Positions 1 through 5,429 of a DNA stretch of 9,023 bases are shown here, one piece after another; the stretch's first letter is position 1, and every line of letters begins with the position of its first letter. The DNA is from CAYRHS01 sp964424125 (GTDB lineage Bacteria > Actinomycetota > Acidimicrobiia > IMCC26256 > JAOSJL01), in the NCBI GenBank assembly GCA_964424125.1, contig CAYRHS010000132.1, positions 1 through 9,023 on the forward strand, read 5' to 3'. A program made the translations under genes and the position numbers. The notes under the pieces were generated by a model. The model was not told the DNA's origin, searched no databases, and was given only the letters and a program-made list of their open reading frames with translations.

Positions 1-192
1 CGCGTCGTGGAGGACATCCGCGCCCACCATGTACACGAGCCAGTTGACGAGATCGCTGCCGTCGATGTTGCGCACGAGCCCGACGGCTCCGTAGGCCATC
101 ACGCCACCCCCGATCACGACACCGATCCAGAAGCGGAGGCCGTGGTCGGCCGAGCGGTCGTCGCGTTCGGTCGGGGTCGGCGAGGCGCTCAC
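1..192 (-). CDS. Small membrane protein, N-terminal part only (runs off the window)
   Basis: This frame is open from a GTG at 192-190 to the window edge and gives 64 residues. A short charged N-terminus (TERDDRSADHG) precedes one hydrophobic segment at about residues 19-40 (starting LRFWIGVVIGGG), then a polar turn (RNIDGSD) and the start of a second hydrophobic stretch ending VLHDA. I see no enzymatic motif. The start is fixed by a 4-bp GTGA overlap with the stop of the upstream molybdopterin oxidoreductase, so the two are probably co-translated. From memory, similar small membrane proteins with a Trp-Leu...His-Asp pattern follow this oxidoreductase family in other actinobacteria, but I could not check this. 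Function is unknown; an accessory or membrane-partner role for the oxidoreductase is only inferred from position. Confidence 0.72.
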   Translation of the reverse strand, partial: MSASPTPTERDDRSADHGLRFWIGVVIGGGVMAYGAVGLVRNIDGSDLVNWLVYMVGADVLHDA

Positions 193-1386
193 AGCGCCTC
201 CAGGTGCTCGACCCACTTGGTCTGCATCACCCCGGGCCGGTTGGGGCCGATGAGCCGGAGCGGGAACCCGTGGTCGGGGTCGAGGGTCTCGCCGTTGACC
301 TCCAACGCGAGCAGCGTGTCCCGGTCGTGGGCGTGCGAGCGCTCGAGGTCGGAGGAGCGCTGCCGCGGACTGCTCTGCATGGAGACGACGCGGGCGGTGC
401 AGTCGTCGGGCGCGCCCGCCATCTCGAGGAGATCGCGGACACGCACGCCCCGCCAGGTCGCNNNNNNNNNNGATCCCCTCCCAGAGAACCGTGGCGCTCC
501 ACCCCTCGACGCATGCGATCGGCAACGTCGCTTCGTGCTGCGGGAGGGACCGGAGCTCGTCGTAGCGGAGCTCGAGGGGTCTGGTGGCCGAGGGACCGTC
601 TACGACGAGGCGATAGTTCTCGAGATCCACCTGCTCCAGCTGCACCTCCTGCGCGGTCCGGTTCACCGGCAAGCCCTGTGGGCCGCTGCTCGGACGCCGG
701 GGGGTGACGAGCGCGATCCGCTCCAGGGGAGGCCACGCCTGGCCGGCGGTGAAGAGCGCGAGCGCCCCCGCGGCGCCGAACGTCGCCGTCAGGAACCCGC
801 GCCGGCTCAGACCCTCGGGCTCGTCGCCGACGAGGGCCGGCGGCGGTGGGAGCCGGCCCGTGAGCGCGTCACGGGTGGTCGCCCACTTCGCGAGCGTGTG
901 TGTGAACAGCGCGCCGACCGTGATCCACGCGGCCCAGTAGTGACCGGGGCGGAAGCCGAACGTGAACGGGCGCCAGACATTGATGTTCCCCACGCCGGTG
1001 AACACGAGGAACAGCCCTCCGCCGATGAGGGGGAGCAGCATCAGCCGTTCCACGAGTTCGGCCGCGGAGTGGAACGGCGGCCACTCGAAGAGCTTCGGGT
1101 AGACCGACCACAGCTTCGCGAGCAGCACGGGGATCAGCGCGATGCCGACGACGACGTGCGTTCCCTGCGTCACCCGATAGAACCCGGCGGGCCGGGCGGG
1201 CCAGTGGAACCAGGCCGGGGGGTCCTGGATCAGGTGCGACAGGAGCCCGGTGAGGAAACAGACCACGAAGCCGACGCCCAGGGCCACGCCGAGCACCGCT
1301 GCGGTCCGTTCGTCGTGCAGCCGGGCCCGGAACGTTCCCTCGCGGAACGGCGGCACGGTGGGCCGCTCGGGCCATCGCAGCTTCAC
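189..1386 (-). CDS. Membrane cytochrome b / Tat-exported molybdopterin oxidoreductase fusion (sulfite oxidase-like), split by assembly gap
   Basis: The N-terminal part reads from GTG 1386 to 472 (305 residues) and the C-terminal part from 461 to the stop at 189 (90 residues); ten Ns lie between, and the two parts are in different frames. Residues about 30-170 form a di-haem cytochrome b-like membrane domain with four or five helices and candidate haem-ligand histidines H51, H77, H149 and H163. A twin-arginine motif follows (LSRRGFLTATFGAAGALAL, near 193-211), then an oxidoreductase molybdopterin-binding domain whose Mo-ligating cysteine is C292 in LPIACVEGWS. The C-terminal part has WRGVRVRDLL and ends HGFPLRLIGPNRPGV...TKWVEHLEAL, typical of the family. 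The protein probably carries out a periplasmic-side redox reaction on an unknown substrate, with electrons passing through haem b. The start is set by a GTGA overlap with the methyltransferase stop. The substrate cannot be inferred; sulfite is only the name-giving family substrate. Confidence 0.88.
462..471. other. Assembly gap of ten Ns inside the oxidoreductase gene
   Basis: Ten consecutive Ns join two contigs. The length is probably a scaffolder placeholder, because reading through it puts the two halves of the oxidoreductase in different frames (codon starts are a multiple of 3 before the gap and 2 modulo 3 after it). The apparent frame break should therefore not be read as a pseudogene. 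The flanks also seem to encode the same short protein segment twice; see the findings. Confidence 0.97.
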
Positions 1387-1979
1387 GGCGTGTCCAGCCG
1401 GGCGAACCAGCGCCCTTCGGACTCCCATCGTGCTCCGACGCGGAGGCCCGCTCGCGCCGCCGGTTCGTCGAGCTCGTCCGCCGAGACCGGCGCCCAGTCG
1501 AACCACGGTCCGGCCCACCGGTCGACCTCCAGGCGGACGCGCCGGTGCTCCGGGCGCGCTCCAGGCGGTTCCACTTCGGTCAGGATGATCCCGCCCGCGC
1601 GCAACAGGCTCGCTACCCGCGCGAGCAGCTCTGCGGGGCGACCGCCGATCCCGAGGTTCCCGTCCAGGAGGAGCGCGCTGGCCCAACGTCCCGCGCCCGG
1701 GATCCGGTCGAACACGGAGCGTTCGAGCACCGCAGCTCCGCGGGCTCGGGCGAGCAGCACGGCATTCGTGGTGACGTCGATGCCGAGCGCAGGGACACCC
1801 CGCTCGGCCAGGGCAACTGTGTGTCGGCCCGGTCCGCAGCCCACGTCGAGCACGGGCGGTGGGGCGAGGTCGAGCACGCGCCGCTCCGTCGGGTCGGCGT
1901 CACCGGTCCAGCGACCGTCGGGCGGACCGAGCACCGTCCCGCACGTGGCGCGCAGGTACGCGGTCGGGCTTGCGGTCAC
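1383..1979 (-). CDS. Class I SAM-dependent methyltransferase
   Basis: This gene encodes 198 residues, a normal size for a single-domain Rossmann-fold methyltransferase. Motif I, which binds SAM, is VLDVGCGPGRHTVALAERG at about residues 43-61. The acidic end of strand 2 is GIDV at 76-79, and a DGNLGIGG segment at 106-113 occupies the motif IV region. A late-strand segment ASLLRAGGIILTEVEPPG follows at about 123-140. No substrate-recognition domain is recognisable, so the acceptor (a sugar, lipid or small molecule) is unknown. The GTG start at 1979 overlaps the preceding DUF2064 stop by GTGA, and the gene's own stop overlaps the oxidoreductase start in the same way. Its place behind two glycosyltransferase-type genes makes methylation of a sugar or lipid-linked intermediate a reasonable guess. 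The family assignment is secure; the specific activity is not. Confidence 0.9.
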   Translation of the reverse strand: MTASPTAYLRATCGTVLGPPDGRWTGDADPTERRVLDLAPPPVLDVGCGPGRHTVALAERGVPALGIDVTTNAVLLARARGAAVLERSVFDRIPGAGRWASALLLDGNLGIGGRPAELLARVASLLRAGGIILTEVEPPGARPEHRRVRLEVDRWAGPWFDWAPVSADELDEPAARAGLRVGARWESEGRWFARLDTP

Positions 1980-2614
1980 GGCCTGCTCACCGTCACCGCG
2001 GCGACGGCTGCCGCGAGGCGGCTGCCGGGGATCTGCTCGGCGACCGCGCACGCGTCGTCGAGGTCGTCGATGTCGCGCAGCGTCTTGAGCTCGACCCGTC
2101 GAAGACCGAGATCGTCGAGGCGCCGTCGCTGGTGCTCGACGGTCTCGGGGTGGCTCATCGGTACCCCGAGGACGGCTCGCGGGTCCGGCCGTTCGAGTCC
2201 AAGCAACCACCAGCCGCCGTCGCTCGCCGGTCCCAGGACGGCCTCCGAGTCGGCCAGCGCCCGCGCGGCCTCGTCGAGCAGGGCCGCGGTGATCTGGGGC
2301 GTGTCCATCCCGATGAGCACCGCGGGTCCGCGCAGATGCGTGAACGTCCCCGCGATCCGCTGGTCGAGACCGCCGGGGCGTTGGGGCGTGACTATCCACC
2401 CGTCCGGCAGCCAGGGCCCGGGGGCCCCGTCGAGCGCGAGGACACGATGGTCGAAGGATCGGGCGAGGCTCGCGGTCGCGAGCGTGTCGGCCAGCGCGGC
2501 CTCTGCGATCGCCGCCGCCTCCTCCGGCGTGCACGGAGGGGACAGGCGCGTCTTGGCGAAGCCCGGGCGGGGCTCCTTGGCGAGCACGACGAGCGTCGTC
2601 GCCGGGGAGCTCAC
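1976..2614 (-). CDS. DUF2064 / TIGR04282-family GT-A-fold transferase
   Basis: The product is 212 residues, close to the usual family length. The nucleotide-binding loop is LVVLAKEPRPGFAKTRL (residues 8-24), matching the K-x-P-x-x-G-x-x-K-T-R-L signature of nucleotidyltransferase-like GT-A proteins. Other family features are IGMDTPQIT at 101-109 (the usual form is close to IGSDCP), LGPASDGGWWLLGL at 127-140, and LRDIDDLDD at 179-187 near the C-terminus. Members are annotated as glycosyltransferase or sugar nucleotidyltransferase and often sit beside a GT2 gene, as here; the reaction is generally not established. The GTG start at 2614 overlaps the GT2 stop by GTGA, and the hydrophobic first strand begins at residue 7, so no upstream start is needed. 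It is soluble, with no signal peptide or membrane segment. It could transfer a sugar or activate one for the adjacent enzymes. Confidence 0.88.
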   Translation of the reverse strand: MSSPATTLVVLAKEPRPGFAKTRLSPPCTPEEAAAIAEAALADTLATASLARSFDHRVLALDGAPGPWLPDGWIVTPQRPGGLDQRIAGTFTHLRGPAVLIGMDTPQITAALLDEAARALADSEAVLGPASDGGWWLLGLERPDPRAVLGVPMSHPETVEHQRRRLDDLGLRRVELKTLRDIDDLDDACAVAEQIPGSRLAAAVAAVTVSRP

Positions 2615-3252
2615 GCGAGCACCCGCCGCATGTCGCGGACGGTCCGTGCCGTGCCGCGAACGGTTCCGGTGACCTTGGACCGGCCGACCCGGGGCGCGTA
2701 GGACACCTCGACCTCCCGGATCCTCCAGCCCTCGTCGGCGGCTCGCACCACCATCTCGAGCGGCCAGCCGAAGCGACGATCCCTGAGCCCGAGCGCGAGC
2801 AGTGACTCCCGAGGCGCGGCGCGCATCGGCCCGAGGTCGCGCAAGCAGAGTCCGGTGCGGTGGCGCACGAGCCGAGCGAGCACGCGGTTCCCGACGCGAG
2901 CGTGCCAGGGCCACGCACCACGTTCGGGACGGCGCGCGCCGAGGACGAGCTCGGCTGTTCCCGCCACGACCGGGTCCACGACCCGGGGCAGCTCCTGCGC
3001 ATCGAAGGAGCCGTCACAGTCCATGAAGGCCACGACCTCGGCGTCGGACGCGGAGAGCCCGGCGAAGCACGCGGCACCGAACCCGCGACGGGGCTCGACA
3101 ACGACCTCGGCGCCGAGCTCACGAGCGACGGTCGCGGATCCGTCGGTCGAGCCGTTGTCGACCACGATCGGTCGGAAGCCGGGAGGCACCCGCTCGAGGA
3201 CGCCCGGCAGCGCGGCGGCCTCGTCGAGCACCGGGAGCACCAGGTCGGGCAC
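2611..3252 (-). CDS. Glycosyltransferase family 2 (polyprenyl-phosphate-sugar synthase-like)
   Basis: From GTG 3252 this encodes 213 residues of GT2 catalytic domain. The first strand is DLVLPVLDEAAALPGVL, followed by VVDNGSTDGS at about 30-39 (nucleotide binding) and FMDCDGSFD near 76-84, whose DCD at 78-80 is the metal-binding DxD motif. The later segments LGPMRAAPR and FGWPLEMVVRAADEGWRI and the ending YAPRVGRSKVTGT are typical of GT2 enzymes that load sugars on polyprenyl phosphate. There is no membrane segment, so it probably works at the cytoplasmic membrane face. Start choice: GTG 3252 puts the first strand three residues in and has TACCGT 7 nt upstream, fitting a leaderless transcript. 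GTG 3270 is an alternative adding six residues (MATVRP). It is the first gene of the leftward operon and overlaps the next by GTGA. The sugar donor and acceptor cannot be told from the sequence. Confidence 0.9.
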   Translation of the reverse strand: MPDLVLPVLDEAAALPGVLERVPPGFRPIVVDNGSTDGSATVARELGAEVVVEPRRGFGAACFAGLSASDAEVVAFMDCDGSFDAQELPRVVDPVVAGTAELVLGARRPERGAWPWHARVGNRVLARLVRHRTGLCLRDLGPMRAAPRESLLALGLRDRRFGWPLEMVVRAADEGWRIREVEVSYAPRVGRSKVTGTVRGTARTVRDMRRVLA

Positions 3253-3259
3253 GGGTCGT

Positions 3260-3265
3260 ACGGTA
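3260..3265 (-). promoter_or_regulatory. Candidate -10 box (TACCGT) for the leftward operon
   Basis: On the minus strand TACCGT (3265 down to 3260) fits the TAnnnT pattern of primary-sigma -10 elements and ends 7 nt before GTG 3252, so transcription could start at the initiation codon. I see no convincing -35 element at the normal distance. If the true start is GTG 3270, this box would lie inside the gene and the call would be wrong. Confidence 0.35.
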
Positions 3266-3354
3266 GCCACGGCGCAGGGCGCTCGGCGCCACGTGCTCCT
3301 TACGATTCTCGGAACTCCGCGGCGCGGGGCGAAAAGGGCGCCGAGACCCGTCGC

Positions 3355-3360
3355 TACAGT
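3355..3360 (+). promoter_or_regulatory. Candidate -10 box (TACAGT) for the rightward operon
   Basis: TACAGT matches the TAnnnT -10 pattern and is followed by six bases (CTGGAC) and then GTG at 3367. This would start transcription at the initiation codon, giving a leaderless mRNA, which is common in actinobacteria. No Shine-Dalgarno sequence precedes that GTG, which agrees. No good -35 hexamer is visible 16-18 bp upstream. Confidence 0.45.
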
Positions 3361-3366
3361 CTGGAC

Positions 3367-4746
3367 GTGCCCGTGACCGCCGAGGTGCCCGTGTCCGGCG
3401 CCTCGCGCCGGGCCGCCCCCCGTCGCTCGACGCTGTTCGCCACCGCCGGAGCACTGGCGCTCTGGGGCGCCCTGGTGCTCGTGGCTCGCCTGTGGGGTGA
3501 CCACCTCATCCACACGCTGGGGCGTGACCAACTGCGCCTGAGCGCCCCGCCCCTCGTCGGCTGGGACGACTGGCGAGTCGGAGTCCGGGTCGTCGTACCC
3601 CTGGTCGTAGGGGCCGGGGTCGTACTCGCGGCGCCGTCCGTCGTGCGCCGCCTTCCGTGGCGCCAGCTCCTCGTCGTCGCCGCGCTGGCCGCCGCCCTGT
3701 GGGCGGTGGCCCTCGCCGTCACCGACGGGGTCGACGGCATCACCCGGCCGACCGTCCTGCGGGGCGACGAGTACCTGCTCGACGTGGACCTCGTCGGCTC
3801 GCCGGGCTCGTTCCTCGCCGACTTCACCGATCGAGTCGACGAGTTCTCGACGCACGTGCGCAGCCACCCACCCGGGATGGTGCTGACGCTCTGGTCGCTC
3901 GATCGCGTCGGGCTCGGTGGCCAAGGCTGGGCGGCCGCGTTGATGATCGCGGGAGGAGCCGCCGCGATCCCTGCGGTGCTCGTGGCCGTGCGCGAGGTCG
4001 CAGGCGAATCCAATGCGCGCCGGGCAGCTCCGTTCCTCGTCGTCGCGCCGGCGGCGATCTGGGTGGCGACGAGCGCGGATGCGTTCTATGCGGGTGTCTC
4101 GGCCTGGGCGGTCACGCTGGTGGTGTTGGCGACGGGGCGCCCGCGCGCTCGGTCCGACGCGTACGCGTTCGCGGGCGGGCTGCTCTTCGGCGGTGCGCTC
4201 ATGCTCTCGTACGGGCTCATGCTCGTCGCGTTGATCCCGGCCACCGTCGCGGTGGCACGCCGTCGATTCCGGCCCGTCGCAGTTGCCGTGGTCGGCGCCG
4301 CGCTCGTGCTCGGAGCCTTCTGGCTCGCGGGCTTCTCATATCTCGACGGGCTCTCGACGACTCGGGCCGAATACGCGGAGAGCGTCGCCTCCACCCGTCC
4401 GTACTCGTACTTCGTCCTCGCGAACCTCGCGGCGCTCGCGATCGCTACCGGTCCCGCCACTGCCGTGGCACTGTCCCGCCTGCGCGATGGTCGCCTGTGG
4501 CTCCTCGTCGGGGGCGCGCTCGCGGCGGTCGTGCTGGCCGACGTCAGCGGGCTCTCGAAGGGCGAGGTCGAGCGCATCTGGCTGCCTCTGACGGTCTGGA
4601 TCCTCGCCGCGGGTGCCGCGCTGGGCGGCGCGGGTTACGAACCCGGTGCGGCCGTCGAACCCGGCCCGGTCCGGACCCGGGGCTGGCTCGGTCTCCAGGC
4701 GGGGGTCGCGCTCCTGGTGCAGGTGGGGATCAGGACCCGGTGGTGA
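3367..4746 (+). CDS. Polytopic membrane protein, putative GT-C-like glycosyltransferase
   Basis: The product has 459 residues and about ten to twelve hydrophobic segments, for example near 23-41, 73-90, 101-118, 187-207, 219-235, 241-256, 268-296, 303-323, 347-369, 377-392, 404-421 and 440-454. Between the third and fourth lies a hydrophilic loop with GDEYLLDVD (133-141) and FSTHVRSHPPGMVLTLW (160-176). A second conserved-looking stretch is DVSGLSKGEVERIWLP at 392-407. Acidic and HPPG-type motifs in a loop between helices resemble GT-C polyprenyl-phosphate-dependent transferases and related actinobacterial membrane proteins, but I cannot name a family with certainty. The frame is open far upstream of 3367; GTG 3367 is chosen because the upstream stretch overlaps GT2 on the other strand and because of the TACAGT box 6 nt before it. 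The stop overlaps the response regulator start by GTGA. A role in moving lipid-linked sugars across the membrane is inferred. Confidence 0.82.
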   Translation: MPVTAEVPVSGASRRAAPRRSTLFATAGALALWGALVLVARLWGDHLIHTLGRDQLRLSAPPLVGWDDWRVGVRVVVPLVVGAGVVLAAPSVVRRLPWRQLLVVAALAAALWAVALAVTDGVDGITRPTVLRGDEYLLDVDLVGSPGSFLADFTDRVDEFSTHVRSHPPGMVLTLWSLDRVGLGGQGWAAALMIAGGAAAIPAVLVAVREVAGESNARRAAPFLVVAPAAIWVATSADAFYAGVSAWAVTLVVLATGRPRARSDAYAFAGGLLFGGALMLSYGLMLVALIPATVAVARRRFRPVAVAVVGAALVLGAFWLAGFSYLDGLSTTRAEYAESVASTRPYSYFVLANLAALAIATGPATAVALSRLRDGRLWLLVGGALAAVVLADVSGLSKGEVERIWLPLTVWILAAGAALGGAGYEPGAAVEPGPVRTRGWLGLQAGVALLVQVGIRTRW

Positions 4747-5429
4747 GCGCGGCACCGGCCCGGATCCTCGTGGTCGAGGACGACCCCACGGTCGCCGACG
4801 TCGTCACGCGCTATCTCGCCCGGGAGGGCTTCGAGGTGACGGCCGTCGGCGACGGCGCGCTGGCGCTGGAACGGACCGAGACGGCTCCACCCGACCTCGT
4901 GGTGCTCGATCTGATGCTCCCCGGCGTCGACGGTCTCGAGGTGTGCCGGCAGTTGCGCGAGCGAGGGTCCACGCCGATCGTCATGCTCACCGCTCGGGGC
5001 GAAGAGGAGGATCGTGTCGTCGGCCTGGAGCTCGGCGCCGACGACTACGTGGCCAAGCCGTTCTCGCCCCGTGAGCTGACGGCGAGGGTCAAGGCGGTCC
5101 TGCGCCGTTCCGGGCCGACCGCGCCCGCCACGAGTGAGATCGTGCTCGGTGACCTGCGCGTCGACCCTTCCTCGCGGGAGGTGCGGGTGCGGGGAGCGCT
5201 GGTCGAGCTCACGGCCCGTGAATTCGACCTGCTCGCGTTCCTCGCCGCCCATCCGCGTACCGTGTTCCGTCGTGAGGAGCTACTCGACCACGTCTGGGGC
5301 TGGAGCTACGGCGATGCGTCGACCGTCACGGTCCACGTGCGCCGGCTCCGCGAGAAGATCGAAGTTGACCCGTCGTCTCCCAGGAGGATCGTGACCGTAT
5401 GGGGTGTGGGGTACCGACTCGATCCCTGA
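4743..5429 (+). CDS. OmpR/PhoB-family response regulator
   Basis: This is a 228-residue two-domain regulator of typical length. The receiver domain spans about 7-120. The acidic pocket is E12-D13-D14, the phosphoacceptor is D56 in DLVVLDLMLPGVDG, the switch threonine is T83 in VMLTARG, and the conserved lysine is K105 in ADDYVAKPFS. The winged-helix DNA-binding domain follows at about 132-227, with LTAREFDLLAFLA, a recognition-helix region TVTVHVRRLREKIE (194-207) and the wing VWGVGYRLDP at the very end. All key residues are present, so it should be a phosphorylation-controlled transcription factor. The GTG start at 4743 overlaps the preceding membrane-protein stop by GTGA, and the gene overlaps the downstream kinase by 31 bp. 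The kinase 5399-6697 is its obvious partner; targets probably include this locus, but that is inference. Confidence 0.97.
   Translation: MSAAPARILVVEDDPTVADVVTRYLAREGFEVTAVGDGALALERTETAPPDLVVLDLMLPGVDGLEVCRQLRERGSTPIVMLTARGEEEDRVVGLELGADDYVAKPFSPRELTARVKAVLRRSGPTAPATSEIVLGDLRVDPSSREVRVRGALVELTAREFDLLAFLAAHPRTVFRREELLDHVWGWSYGDASTVTVHVRRLREKIEVDPSSPRRIVTVWGVGYRLDP
5382..5387 (+). promoter_or_regulatory. Ribosome binding site (AGGAGG) that fixes the kinase start
   Basis: A perfect AGGAGG lies inside the 3' end of the response regulator gene, 11 nt before ATG 5399. It is one of few strong Shine-Dalgarno sequences in the window and supports starting the histidine kinase at 5399 rather than at a later codon. 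Confidence 0.6.

Larger units (their letters stand above)
3253..3366. promoter_or_regulatory. Divergent intergenic region between the two operons
   Basis: These 114 bp separate the leftward GT2 operon from the rightward membrane protein and two-component operon and must carry both promoters. Candidate -10 boxes point each way (TACCGT on the minus strand, TACAGT on the plus strand). The region also has an isolated purine-rich AAGGAG (minus strand, 3302-3297) near a GTG at 3292 that is out of frame with GT2. As the response regulator lies in the rightward operon, this is the natural place for its binding site, but I could not identify a clear direct repeat. Confidence 0.6.

Noticed and set aside
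189..1386. Calling the oxidoreductase a frameshifted pseudogene
   Set aside because: The frame change falls exactly at the ten-N placeholder; both halves are otherwise intact and carry family motifs.
7..2088. Long plus-strand open frame (693 codons) across the left arm
   Set aside because: It runs antisense to four minus-strand genes with clear domains, passes through the Ns, has low-complexity Arg/Pro/Gly content and matches no family; it is a GC-rich shadow.
1980..3122. Upstream extension of the methyltransferase frame on the minus strand (579 codons in total)
   Set aside because: Residues before the GTG at 1979 overlap the DUF2064 and GT2 genes out of frame and are Arg/Ser/Pro-rich. The GTGA overlap and methyltransferase length support the short form.
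2860..3366. Upstream extension of the GT-C-like frame on the plus strand
   Set aside because: It lies opposite the GT2 gene and the intergenic region, has no membrane or family features, and GTG 3367 has a well-placed -10 box.
3253..3924. Upstream extension of the GT2 frame on the minus strand
   Set aside because: It is antisense to the membrane protein gene and compositionally odd (charged, low complexity); family N-termini start a few residues before the first strand.
3657..4742. Upstream extension of the response regulator frame
   Set aside because: It is a shadow in the +2 frame of the membrane protein gene, very Arg-rich, and the receiver domain starts properly after GTG 4743.
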